Shown here: piece by piece, positions 1 to 21,720 of the stretch
Layout of the letters: each line of letters opens with the position of its first letter
How positions within the stretch are numbered: position 1 is the stretch's first letter
DNA from: Batillaria attramentaria
Lineage: Eukaryota > Mollusca > Gastropoda > Batillariidae
Assembly (NCBI GenBank): GCA_018292915.2
Contig: JACVVK020000376.1
Coordinates: forward strand, 601,001-665,000
Reading direction: 5' to 3'
DNA: 64,000 nucleotides
Made by a program: the position numbers and the translations under genes
Notes under the pieces: model-generated
What the model was told of the DNA's origin: nothing
Seen by the model: the letters and a program-made list of their open reading frames with translations, nothing else
Databases searched by the model: none

Positions 1-3000
1 ACACACACACACACACACACACGCAGATGTATCAGGTTGAACATCTTTATGATCTTTATTAGATAATAGAGTTTATACCATGTGATTATGTGATTTTTGC
101 CATCTTCAAATTCCTCAACAGAAATGCACAAAGCAACAACAAACAAAAAAAAAAAAAAGGAAAAAAAGAGAGAAAAAGACGTATATACAGTTGTATATTA
201 TATATATATATAGCATGTACATTGCATGCAGTCGTATTGCCTGGGGTCATGCAACTGTCTCTCGGTCACAACACGCCCGGTCAGCTGTCCATTTTATAAT
301 CCCATACGTTATAAACGGCAGCAGGTGTCACCGATATCAGGCCATCGAGCTTCGCACTGAGTTGGGTGGTCTCAGAGGCTTGGCTCTGCACACAAATTCA
401 TGCAAATGCAAATTAATGCCTGTTTATCAACAAATTCAACAAAAGTCTCTGCCCATATCTGTTCTTTTCACTCGAATAAGGATAAAAGCTCTAAAATGAA
501 ATACTAGACCAGCTACAAGCATTCTGTCAACATCTGTAAAAGCAATAAACTGAAATTCGCCAAAGTTTCAGCTGCCTCCTCAGTGTCTGCATGAACAGTC
601 CTTACAATTAACGGACTCACAACTGCCTTCTAACAATAAAACAGGCAACAAACTTGAAAAATGAAACAACAATAGTTTTCTGGCCCCTGAAAGCAAGTCA
701 GGAATCTGGAAAAATCAGCAAAAGAGCCCTGTACATTGGATAAACTTCAACCATGTCACATCTTACCATGGGTGTATCAGGGTATGTCTATTGTCACTGT
801 ATCACATTCACTGCGTGTCTTTTGGTATGCCTAATATATGTATAGCAGTTACAATTTTCACCAATATGCTGGTATTTAGGAATAATGAGGTGCTGTTCAA
901 CATTATGCTGTAGTTACTAATGTTGTTTACCAACAAGAGGGAGTCAATTATGTATGCAAGTACATGTAATGTAAAGTACGCGTACTTCACTTCCAAGACA
1001 AGAACAGTTATTAGTCTACAACTTGTAAGACAACATCAAGTACATGTCATTCTAGTTGTTAGAAAACACTTTACCACGCATAAAGACGCTGACATCTAAC
1101 AAATGAGTATGGTCAATACTTCAACAGTTTAGAATATTACAAATGTCAGTACCGTTTATATTCATGGGTAGAAGATAAGTTCACACAAAGACACTTAAAA
1201 TATATCAAGAAATGCAAACTGTTGTAATTTGCCGCCTCCTACCACGTAAGGTTGATATGAGAATATGGGACACCAGAGGGAATGTTTGGGAGGTGTTTTA
1301 CAGTCCAGATTATGGAAGGGGAAGCAGGATTATACTCTCAGGCAAAATAAAATTGACCGTTCATAGTTTCTTTTTAAAAAAAAAATTTCAAACCCAAGTT
1401 GTGATGATTGATACAAATGAAGAAAATCTCAACAGCAACTTTATCTAAAAACAGAGATTATTTTGCATGAGAGTACAGTTTTGTTCCTCACAATTCTGCA
1501 ATACTAAACTCCCCCCCCCCCAAAAAAAAAAAAAAAAAAACTTTTTGTAATGTAAAAATGGAAACAGACTCTCAGTGTAAAAAGAAACTAAATTCACAGA
1601 AAACTTATGAAAGCAAACATCTCAAGACGTCCAAAATAAAGCGAAGAAATGACCATGTGCTAAAGAAAAAGAAAAAAATGCAAGCAAACATGTAATGTAA
1701 ATCTGGTGCAAACTTAAAGTTTCTCCAGTGAGAAATAGATAAACGGGTAACATGGGAGTTACAGGCTTTGTCGTGTTCTGTTTTGTTTTGATTTCGACAT
1801 CTGCTGCAGATGAAATTTTCCGGAAGATCATTTAAAGTGAAACCCATCTACTAGACATACTATGCAAATGTCCATTTAGATATAACCCCTGAACCGCAAA
1901 GCCGTGTAGGTGTATGCATGTTACTGAAGCTAGTGACGGCAGCTACTGCTAACGAGAACAGAGAAGTTAGAGTAAAAAAGTGAAAAACACATCACCTTTA
2001 GAATTACATTTCTACTTCTCATATCCTCACATCTCCACATTTAACAAAGTACCCAAACATGCTCCAATTGTGAAATGATATTACACAGTATACAGTATAT
2101 GGCTGAAATAGTTCTGAGAGCGAAGACCACATATGGTAATTTGTATTCTAGTATACCAGTCCATGCATTTAAAGAATCGGACTTGAGGTTTTCTCCTACG
2201 TGGGACAGAAAGACTGCAAGTGCAGATGAGGAAAAAACAATGAAGGTTTTTTATGTGTGAAACTACCGGTATGCCATGCATTATGGTGACAATCACATCC
2301 AATGTGTGTGTGATAAGCTTCTGTTATGAGACCAGGTGAGAGTAGAAAAACTTTACGCCACCATGAAACATGCATTCTGTACCTCAGATGAAATCTTTTC
2401 TTGTGGGCAAGAACACAACAGCTTTTTCCTTTGAATAATCATTCCACATCCTTCAGTGCGAACTGACTGATGCTATTATAATGGAAGACTTTTGGGAGCC
2501 CCGAAGCAGTGTCAGCTGACTTTTTTTCACATATCTTTACATCTCACATCAATCTGAGGTTAAAGCCCGGTGACTATTCATCACAAGAGATAAATGCACA
2601 TTCACATTCAGATGAAAACAGAACTTAAATAATGTTTGGCACTTTATCTTGTTATTTCATAATGGGTGAAGTTTCACAAATCAATAATTTCAAATCGAAA
2701 GGCAACCACCAGTCAGCAAATAATTTGTTAAACTTTTTTTTTTTTTTAAATGGTGCAAGCTGTTGTGAACTTAAGCCCAAGTCAAAAATGAAAGACTCCG
2801 GAACGTTCTCGCCTGAGCATCATACTGGAACGAGGCCTGTGGAAGAGTAAGGGCAGACATGATAAGGTAAAAACTGGGAGAGGATTAGTCTGGTGACATA
2901 GTAAAAAGGACGGTGCTGAGTGAAGTGGAGTGATTCTTTTCCCAAAACAGATAAATCTGCAATGATTTACGGTTGTACATAAAACCTGAAAGGTACGCTT

Positions 3001-4172
3001 ACAGACTTGGCCTCTGAGACTGCAGTCTTCGCCAATAACCTGTCCTCGTCATGTGACTACTTACTACTTACTGGTAGCTGAAACTATGCAACTTCATTTG
3101 AATTAGCATTTGTACTGACACATGCAAAGTCTGAGGCTCTCAGATCTGAGAGGGCATATGTTCCCTCTCAAAAAAAGAAAAACGACAAAACAAAACTCTT
3201 CATCCCTACCCAACCATCCATCCAAATTTAAATAGGAGAAATGGGTCAACTGTAACTATGAAGAGAAAATAATTGAAACATTAAAAAGGAAACAGAACAG
3301 TCAAGTAACATGGAACTGGAAGCAACCACAACTCAAACTCTACATGTACTACCTCCTGTGTGCCTTTGGCTCTTCAGTCACGAGACTGGATTCCGGTCTT
3401 GAAAAGAATCAAGTGCAAACTCTGCAGCCTGTTCTCAAATATTTTCTCTAAACGTCTTAAACTCAACATCCTTCCCACTACTCCCATCCTAGTTCCTACA
3501 CAGATAGATCTGCACTCCGCAAACAAACATCATAATACTTCAGACCAGTCTCTATATTTTTTTTCAGTAATTCTGATCTTACCAACTGGAATAAACTTAA
3601 ACATATGCTCTTACAGAATCACCCTCTTCAATCACCAGGGGGAAAAAAAATTGAGAAAAAGGCAAAACTGAAAAATGTTAATGAGGGGATAAACACTAAC
3701 ATGGGGATAACACATCTGTTCTTTGCTGTTTTACTTGTGGACAACTTCAGGTTATCAGTAAAGTGAAAATAACCCTGCAACACAGAGGGCTTCAAAATCA
3801 CTATAATCTAATGAGACATTATTTAGAGTGTGAGTTCATGTATGACGAACATGGTATACTCAAGTGTCCCTACAAACTCCCACTCCCAGCAATGTTACAG
3901 TCTTGCACAGTGATACATGTACAAAAAAATGAAGAGATCAGTACAGTATTTTTTACAGTGAGTCATTCTCCTGCACACTTTGCCTTAGTATGCAGCAGTG
4001 GAGATGTGTGCAGTGGTAACATATCCAGTACACCTGCTGTACATTACAACTTAAACAGAGAGAGAGAGAGACAAGGTGGCAAACACTTCAAACACTTCAC
4101 AAGGGGGTTGGGGGTGGGGTGCAAACTATACAAGTGTAAACCTGGCAGCTGCTTCATAAAACCAGGATTAAT
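1..4172. other. Long 3' UTR / downstream flank of the SANBR-like gene
   Basis: No convincing coding exon is seen here on either strand; the open frames are short and low-complexity. Going down the minus strand from the SANBR stop codon, the first canonical AATAAA I find is near the window edge, so most of this stretch could be a roughly 4-kb 3' UTR. It holds a CA run at the extreme left, a poly-C/poly-A run near 1510-1540, and AT-rich unique-looking sequence. Whether it is UTR or intergenic needs transcript data. Confidence 0.4.
55..60 (-). terminator. Candidate polyadenylation signal AATAAA for the SANBR-like gene
   Basis: The plus strand reads tttatt, which is AATAAA on the minus strand. 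It is the first canonical hexamer below the stop codon on that strand that I could find. It would imply an unusually long 3' UTR, so confidence is modest. Confidence 0.3.
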
Positions 4173-14174
<10,002 letters not shown>

Positions 14175-14760
14175 TTTGTTCCTCTCCTTCAGTTATTCTG
14201 CAGAATGGAACCCAAATAAAATAAATATTTTCACACACACACACACACACAACACACACACACACACACACACATGCACACACATATATATATATGATAA
14301 CCACAATGAAAGAAGCATACACGATTACTGGTGTTCAGTATCATTGATAGTACTGGGCACAGTAATAGTAAATATGTGTGGTGTCAAATGACAATGGGCA
14401 AGCTATTCTAGCGATTGCGCGGCATAAATTTCATTGTAAAAGCATCAACCATTATTAAAATGACTAGACGTTTGAGACCAGTCTTATCGAGTAAGGGAGC
14501 CCCTTCCCTGGCCCTTCCTCCCCCCCCCCCCCCCCCACTCCTCCAGCTTCAAATGCAAACATGCGTCTAATCAGAAATGCACGACTTTCAGTCATATGCG
14601 TCGTATGCAACTTAATGGAATGTAAACCTCGTCAATTCGTACCAGTATCGTCAGAATTCTGCACTCTTAGAACTCATCCCGCCGTTGTTAGGCAGCCATG
14701 TTGAATCAATGTTCTAATACAGTACAAGAATATTTTTATTTGAGGATTTTGCTCCGTACA
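14175..14760. promoter_or_regulatory. Upstream region of SANBR-like gene (5' UTR and probable promoter side)
   Basis: The region contains interrupted CA repeats (14233-14277), a short TATATA run and a C tract near 14521. No clear TATA box or initiator can be assigned. The next gene on the plus strand starts at about 16860, so this is the near half of a divergent intergenic region. Confidence 0.35.
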
Positions 14761-14939
14761 AAAAATATGCAAACAAAACATTAATTCAAAACGTAAGTAA
14801 GATACACTTTCTTAGAATTGATTATAATATTATTTTCATTCAAATGTACTAAAATATGTTTATATTTAGGTCGAAAGGTTAAAAAATACGGATATTCTCA
14901 AAAATCACCGTCAGCAAGGAAACGTAACTCTCACAAAAG

Positions 14940-15017
14940 CTTCCTGGGCTTGCGTTTACTGCTTCTGTTTCGGGACAGAAGCTGTTGTACATAAGGCCTA
15001 TTAACGACAGATTCAAG
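14940..15017 (+). other. Candidate non-coding first exon of the rhodanese gene
   Basis: The stretch ends in a good splice donor (ATTCAAG followed by GTACAG at 15018). The coding start downstream sits immediately after a splice acceptor, so at least one upstream non-coding exon is needed. This is a guess with no transcript support. Confidence 0.2.
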
Positions 15018-15432
15018 GTACAGTTTGGCCTTAAAATATTGGAGAGCAGTGTAATTAACTGTAGTATGACTGTTTTTGTTTGCTAACATTTGTTGTTCTG
15101 TTCTTCAGTATTGTTTTTGTTTTTGTGCATGGCGGACACAAGAAAAAATTTTTTTTACGCAGATCATAAAGATTGGAGTTCACTTGACTTTCGGAAAGAA
15201 AATAGAATGTGTTTTGTCCTGCCCATGGTTTTTGTTTGTTTAAAACAAATACGGATCAATACGCATGTGGCGTCTGTCTTGCCGTTGGGTTTAACATCTT
15301 TCCAAAAGAATTGGCACCGACGCACGGTCCTACTAAACTATGCCCGGGTATGCCTAATTATGCCTGAGCCTTCGCCTGGTTATGGCCGGGACTGCCAGAT
15401 CGCTTGTAACCGAACGATTAGTAGATCTAATG

Positions 15433-15840
15433 GGTAATTGTAAAGAATAGTACACGAAAATAATTGGAGCTAACTGCACGCACTTTGACGGGTGTTTTTG
15501 GTTCTGCTCGATGCAAAGAGACGTAATTTTAAGACACCCTTACCTACTCACTTTGACCACTCCTTCCCCACAAACATGCACAAAATATCCCTGAATGGCT
15601 GGCGACCACGGCCCGAGCAGTCATCTGCACGCCATTTTGGTTGGTGATCACGTAGGTGAAAACAGCCATGGTCGCCAGTTATTCAGGGATATGTTGTGCA
15701 TGTTTGTGGGAAAGGAGTGGTCAAAGTGAGTATAGGTAAGGGTGTCTTAGGTCTCTTTGCATCGAGCAGAACCGAAAACACCCGTCAAAGTGCGTGCAAA
15801 TAGCTCCAATTATTTTCGTATACTATTCTTTACAATTACT
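15433..15840. mobile_element. Nested foldback element with ~180-bp inverted arms and 9-bp target duplication
   Basis: The left arm (15433 to about 15613) is nearly the perfect reverse complement of the right arm (about 15665 to 15840), leaving a central loop of about 50 bases. The termini read GGTAATTGTAAAG and AGTAATTGTAAAG. Direct repeats gatctaatg flank it at 15424-15432 and 15841-15849. Long arms with a 9-bp target duplication are typical of Mutator-like (MULE) non-autonomous elements; that class assignment is inference. Confidence 0.8.
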
Positions 15841-16197
15841 GATCTAATGAATGAGTGTGTATGTGTGTGTGTGTGTAGGAGCGCTAGCTGTATGTACGTG
15901 TGTGTATGTGTGTGTGTGTGTGTGTGGTGTGTGTGTGTGTGTAGGAGCGCTAGCTGTATGTACGTGTGTGTGCGTGTGTATGTGTGTGTGTTCATGTCTT
16001 TTGTTCTCTGTTCTTGTGTCTGAGGTTTGATGGTTTACTCACAGTGACGACATCTTGTGACGTAATTTTTAAAATGACGCATTGTCTGATGCTTTACATC
16101 ACAATGAGTACGTCACAATGTACTTGTAGGTATTTGTTGGCAAAATTTTACTAAACTGATTTAAATTGGGCAACTGCAAACATCAGTAACGCCTTTG

Positions 16198-16200
<3 letters not shown>

Positions 16201-16250
<50 letters not shown>
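16201..16250. repeat. (GT)n microsatellite
   Basis: 25 GT units inside the interior of the outer foldback element. Confidence 0.95.
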
Positions 16251-16252
<2 letters not shown>

Positions 16253-16452
16253 ATAATAATGTATGTCTCTGGTGGCGGTGGGTGACGGTGTGAGTGAGAA
16301 AACAAACGTGGAACAAACGATTATTATTTTCCAATGAAAAAGATTTGATTTTTGCGTTGCTACCAAAAAGACCAGCTACAAAAAGCAAATAATGTGGGAA
16401 AAAAAGGGAGAAAAAGAAAAAGAAAGTCAATACATCATGAACATAGACCAAA

Positions 16453-16453
<1 letters not shown>

Positions 16454-16484
<31 letters not shown>

Positions 16485-16497
16485 ACACACACACACA
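16454..16497. repeat. (CA)n microsatellite
   Basis: A CA run with one T interruption, directly beside the right arm of the outer foldback element. Confidence 0.95.
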
Positions 16498-16859
16498 GAA
16501 TCATTCATTAGATTTTCTAATCGTTAGGCTATCGCCTACAAGCGATCTGCCATCCCGGGCATAACCGGGCAAAGGCTCAGGCATAACCAGGCATAACCGG
16601 GCATGGTTTAGTAGGATCCCGGACGCACACTTAGTAGTGTTGGATAGGGTAGAGGGGATGGAGGTGGTGGCTGTATGAAGTTAACATTTGCTGAATCTCT
16701 GCCAGTATTCACTTCTTGTAATCTTTACTGTTTCCTTCACTATGGTTATTACTAATAAAAATCCTGCCAAGTCCACAAATATTGTTTTGTTTTTGTTGTT
16801 TACTTGTCAAAATAGTGTTTGGTGAGTTTGTGTTAGTTCCTTGTCTTTTTTTTTCTCAG

Positions 16860-19585
16860 ATGGACTCAAACCCAGGAATTGCAATGCGTCTGACTATCAA
16901 AGGAATACAAGCAAAGTTTTCCAGCGTAAAGGATGTTTCCACAGAAACCTTGGCAAAGTGGTTTCAAGATGGAGAAGAGAAAAAGCATCATACTGTACTA
17001 ATGGTAATCAGTGTTAATGAGCAAACGAAATTCAGAATTCCTGCACATGTATGGATACAATAGATAAGCACATTACAAAAATGAAATGGAAACCCTTCTT
17101 TTCCCACATGCGAAACATTTTCTTGTTTTCTATGTATGTGTGTGTTGGTGGAGGTGAGTTGAGGGGTGTGGGGGAGTACCGGACAATAAAAAAAACAACC
17201 AAAAAAAAACAATCTCTTTCAACTCCACCTATGAAAAAAAAATTGTATTCTGTCAAAAGCCAGTGATTTGCATGTCCTGTAGTATGTTATACTGGATCTC
17301 ACATTTGACCTTCATGTTATTCTGCTGAAGGACTGTCGGGAACCAGCAGAGTTTGAGGTTAGTCACTTAGAGGGAGCCAAGCGCATTGACTGGGAGACAG
17401 CAGACCCGCAAGAGCTCCTGGACACACTTCCCTCAGGTAATGATCAAATCTGATGGAACAGGTAAAATCTCATTGTACACAGATATATATGTGCAGGGGA
17501 AAGGGCGTGGCTAAAGCATTTTTTTTCCAGCAACCAGTAGTGTATTTGTGTATTTTAAATTTCAGTGCTTCATGGATCCCCATCATAAAAACAATTCAAG
17601 TCCTTTTCTACAAAAGTCATATATATGAGAGAAAGAGAGAGAGAGTTTTCACAATGAGGTGGCCCAAATTACAGAAAATACACCACACTCATTTGCTGAT
17701 TTTGACAGAAAAACTGCACATTTTAACCAGCAGATTTTTTTTATCAAAATCAGCAAATGAGTGTGGTGTATTTTACATAATTGAGAGCACCAGATTTGAA
17801 AAATTATACATTCCACATGCGTACCTGCATTTCTTTCATTTGAAAGCTAACATCAGCAATCCAAATGCTTCAGGTTGCATCTCTGACTGAGATGCTTTAA
17901 TTCCTTCACTGCGCCCATAGGCTTGGCGACAGTGTTCCCTGTGAGTCGAAAATACAAGGGTCCTGGGACCCTCTCTCTATATTTTTGACAGTCCTTGTGT
18001 AAATTTGGATGGTCCATACATCAGATTCTGTCTGTGCTGCACAATGGCTCAGCAGAAATGCAATGCTGCAAGTGTCCGTTGCTAGTTACAGATCGCGTTT
18101 TGTTCATCGGGTTTCCGGGAGAGAGCTGGAAAAATACTGTTTGTCACGGTGAGACGAAAAACATGCGTCACCTGTGACGCGCTCTTCTCAAATTTGTGGA
18201 TCAGTTTAAGAGTTTTGTGCATACAAATACGCACACCTGTGTGTAATCGGGAACACTGGGCGAAGTCATTAGGTCCGTTTCAAAGCCTCCGTTTGAGCAA
18301 AGAACTGAAAGTAGGCTTATAATTGTTACAAACACGACTGATCATGGAGAAAAAAGATGAACAATTTCACATCCACGGACTGGCAAAGCTCCTTCGTCCC
18401 CATTCCCGTTCAAGGTGAAACCGCATCATGTCATGACAGGAATTTACTCTTTAGTTGCATTGATCATTGATCTTGTTGCAGATAAGCCAAGCACAGTTGT
18501 GTGTTACTGTTCTGTGGGATACAGATCATCCTCTATAGCACAAAAACTTCAGCAGTGCATGGCCAGTACAGGAAAAGGTGAGGTGTTTTGTTGTTGTTGT
18601 TGTTGTTATAAATAAAGACATCAAGACAGCCCTGAAAGTCTTTTTTTTTCCACACTAGTTTTTGGCCACTGCCAAACTAAAAAGTTACTAGCTACTGCGC
18701 CAAACTTCAAAGTTAAAAAAGTTACAAGTCAGCAAGAAACAAGCGCCGCTCAGCTGCTGTTGACTTTGCCTTTTGTGGACCAGGAGGACTGTATGGCAGC
18801 TTCGAACAATGGTTCTCTGAATTCAGACTCGGAAGTAACCAAGAGAACTCGCTCATTCTTTTGGTGATAAAAGAGAATGCATTGAAACACTTGTGAAACA
18901 TGTTTTATTGCTTTGACACTGTAAAATTGGCTTCATTTTACTGCACTTGCATCTTGCGAGTAAGTTTTTGATGATACTCATCAGCGTTTTTCCTCACCCG
19001 CCATGGTGAGTAAAATACTCACCACTTTCAGGGCTGCAAGTTTGATGGTTTCGATTTAAGACAGTATGAAGAACCTTCATACAGAAAAGCAGTAAACTAT
19101 GATTATATTGTTGGGGATAGAGAAGGAGCAGGGACATCATTCTGTCCTCGATATCTGAACACAGTCCATTTCAGATGACCATGAGACTGGCCCCATTTTG
19201 ATTTTTACATTGACTGTGGTTGTCCACTTATGCACTAATACACCAAAATTCGCAAAGCATGTGTGCTTGTAGCTGAGTTCAGCTGAGTTCAGCTTCAGTC
19301 ACACCACCTTTCAGTCACAAGCGAAACAGCTTTACCGACTGAACTGTCCAGCTTCCCATTCACCCGTTTCTCCAGTAAGGTTTCCTTTTTATTTCTGCAG
19401 TGTCTGACAAAGATGTCCAGGTGTACAACCTGGAGGGATCTATCTTCAAGTGGGCTAACGAGGGACGGCCTATGGTCACCTCTTCTGGTCAGAAAACTCG
19501 ACTTTGTCACCCATTTAGTGCCGTCTGGGGAAAGCTGCTCAAGAGTGAGCTCCGCAGCAAGGGATTGTCGGAAAGTCAAGGATGA
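16860..19585 (+). CDS. Single-domain rhodanese-like protein, 4 coding exons, 176 aa
   Basis: Exons 16860-17003, 17331-17436, 18482-18577 and 19401-19585 join in phase (531 nt). Rhodanese domains carry a persulfide on one cysteine for sulfur transfer. The hallmarks are present: DCREPAEFEVSHLEGA ends a beta-strand typical of the family, and the active-site loop CSVGYR has the Cys, four residues, then Arg that define sulfurtransferases (phosphatases of the Cdc25 type have a longer loop). A late motif with NLEGSIFKWANEGRP closes the fold. No signal peptide or membrane segment is seen, so it is probably cytosolic. The start chosen is the ATG that directly follows an acceptor AG; a second in-frame ATG lies eight codons on, at MRLTIKG. 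The gene is divergent from the SANBR-like gene and convergent with the first sphingomyelinase. Substrate and partner are unknown. Confidence 0.85.
17675..17774. repeat. Perfect 31-bp inverted repeat (hairpin) in intron 2 of the rhodanese gene
   Basis: The bases 17675-17705 are the exact reverse complement of 17744-17774, with a 38-base spacer. The arm begins AAAATACACCACACTC. No related copy was noticed elsewhere in the window. Confidence 0.9.
17930..18258. mobile_element. Short TIR element, hAT-like ends
   Basis: The element has perfect 10-bp terminal inverted repeats, CAGTGTTCCC, and no coding capacity. Ends of this form are common in hAT-type non-autonomous elements. A clean 8-bp target duplication is not visible (only ggcga is shared by the flanks). 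A stretch near 5508-5600 has a similar start and a similar gggtcc..ggaccc motif and may be a relic of the same family. Confidence 0.55.
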
Positions 19586-20105
19586 TGTGGACAATTGCTT
19601 ATCGGCTTGACATTCGCGTTCCTTGGATCTGAAGTGTATTTTTGTCAGAGTGCCTGTCGCTCTTTTTCTTCTGTTGTTTTGTGGGAGATTAGTTTTATTG
19701 CAATGTTTGGTTTGTAATCTTTTACATCATGTTTGGTGTTTTTGTTTGCTGCATTCTTATTTAAACTACAGCTCATCAACATTTGGATTATTGGCTGTTC
19801 TCAAATGTGTTATATTTGACCAGAGATTTGACTGGCTACCGTACTTAATAGAACATATATATATGCCTGTTCCTGACTGCTTGGTGATGTCAGTCACTGT
19901 ATCAGAGGCTAATGTTCAAAGCTTTCGAAACAAAACAGTTACCTATTAGTATTACATGTATGTATATTGGTGCTTCTGTGAATAATGTATAGAGAGAGAG
20001 CAACACTTGTCCTTCAACTTGCCAGTGCATGACAAGAACCTCAGAGAGTACACATCTTTTTATTATTTATTCTTATGTGCAATAAATTTGTCACAAGTGG
20101 TGATC
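19586..20105 (+). other. 3' UTR of the rhodanese gene
   Basis: Non-coding sequence after the TGA stop leads to an AATAAA at 20081-20086. The convergent sphingomyelinase gene comes from the other side, leaving little unique intergenic space. Confidence 0.5.
20081..20086 (+). terminator. Polyadenylation signal AATAAA of the rhodanese gene
   Basis: Canonical hexamer about 0.5 kb downstream of the stop codon on the coding strand, followed by a T/GT-rich stretch. Confidence 0.5.
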
Positions 20106-20205
20106 AAATGTCATTTCTGAAAGACTGCAGAATACAAACTTGTTATCACATGTAAAAACATGTTCATGTCCAATAATTATTTTCAAACATGCTTTCATAT
20201 TTTTA

Positions 20206-20209
<4 letters not shown>

Positions 20210-20238
<29 letters not shown>

Positions 20239-20617
20239 GTATTGTATAGGCGCTTTACCCAATTTCATGAATCAGCTCAAAGCGCCGCGAACTGAACCCA
20301 ACACGCACGCTCACGTGAATCACACGCATTCTCTCACACACTGGACATACACATAGTACAGTCACGTGGTGCGAAGGGCCAGCTCAGCTATTTAAATTTC
20401 GGAATTTAGAATTGCATTTATTTTTCAAATTTGGTGGGCTGAACATTTCCAAAGCAGAGGGGGAGGAAGCCGGAGTACCCGGAGAGAACCCCCGACGATC
20501 GGCCCGAATGAACGGTGCCACATACGAGAAGGAAAAATTCTGTGCCCCGAGTGGGACTCGAACCCCTCACCTCTCGCATTGGTGACAAGTCTCTTAACCA
20601 CTAGACCACCGACCGGG
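20210..20617 (-). mobile_element. SINE-B, full-length copy
   Basis: On the minus strand it starts with a tRNA-like head (GGTCGGTGGTCTAGTGGTTA as box A region, GGGGTTCGAGTCCC as box B). It runs through a ~300-bp body and ends in a (TTA)n tail. Two further copies occur at 23554-23878 and 33284-33672. It lies between the rhodanese and sphingomyelinase 3' ends. Confidence 0.85.
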
Positions 20618-20683
20618 TTAATAAGTCTCAGAGAGAGAGAGAGAGATTAATTTTAAATATGAATGAATATACATGGACATGTA

Positions 20684-20710
20684 TATTTTTATTATTTATT
20701 CACTATGATT
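20684..20710 (-). terminator. Candidate polyadenylation signals of sphingomyelinase copy A
   Basis: Two tttatt motifs (AATAAA on minus) sit about 0.4 kb downstream of the copy A stop codon, in AT-rich sequence. Confidence 0.4.
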
Positions 20711-21119
20711 TATTGTCATAATTGAAAAGTAAGTAGCTAAGCATGTGGTGCTTTGGACTGGAGTGTCAAATTTGGTAGACAGGTATATTCACAGCCCACA
20801 TACTTATATGTACGTAAACTCTGATACTCAGGACTCTTAGCAATGGTTTCCTAATCCTCCTGCAGTTGATGCTGTGATCCTATACTGTGATACTCTATAC
20901 TGGTTTGGTTTTTTTCCAGCATAGTTATGATCTTTTTCATGAAAACAGGAAGAGTGACACGAGAATCAAACATTGTCCAATAAATTCTTCAGCAAAATTA
21001 AGGAATTCAGTTTTTCTAACCAAATGACACACTGGTACCAATGAAGTTTAACGTAAACTGTTAAAGGTCTGGTCACTCTGATACGTAGCTAAAACCATGC
21101 AGTCAGAATTGAAGAATCC

Positions 21120-21681
21120 TTAAAGATCATTGCATATCTCTGCATCATCAGCCCGAGCCTGTTTGATGTTGCACAGCATGTTACGTTTGCATGTCCAGTC
21201 TGTGCAAGGGCTTGTCCCAGCAGACTTGTAGTAAAATCTTGAAAAAAAGAGAGTTTGGTTAAAACAATTTATGTGCTATAGTCACTATGTGTATCGTGCG
21301 GCAAGAAAATCAACTACGCAAGTCGTGGTTTCATAAACATCGCCGACCACATGAAACGCCCGGCACGCAAACAACGTGCTGGTGTTGTATGTGAGATCAA
21401 TTTTATTATTTAAAATTAATATACATGACATTTAGTCCTGAAATCCCATGTTTTGGACAAATTTTGTTCTTGTTAATTTACGATACTGCATTCAGAACTG
21501 AATACTCATGAATTATATGGCTGTGTTGGCTTAAAGTTGTTACTCTAAGGCAGTTATTCAGATTATTCTTTGCAAAGGGGTTTACAGTATTTTTAAACAT
21601 TTTTTTACACCATTTTATCTCTGAAAAACCTTCAGCTTTAGGGGGTGCTGCCCCCTGACCCTCGCCGGGGCGTTGCCCCAG

Positions 21682-21720
<39 letters not shown>

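Larger units (their letters stand above)
15320..16628. mobile_element. Outer TIR/foldback element, interrupted by a nested insertion
   Basis: About 15320-15432 is the reverse complement of about 16500-16628. Both arms read ..CCTACTAAAC.ATGCCCGG.TATGCC.. and continue through GATCGCTTGTA to a ..CTAATG.. motif. Between the arms lie the nested inner element and a microsatellite-rich interior with a duplicated aggagcgctagctgtatg motif (near 15887 and 15943). The interior has no transposase frame, so it is non-autonomous. Confidence 0.7.

Noticed and set aside
15090..15437. 115-aa open frame upstream of the rhodanese gene
   Set aside because: Its second half runs into the arms of the foldback element and the first half has no recognisable domain; it is read as chance.
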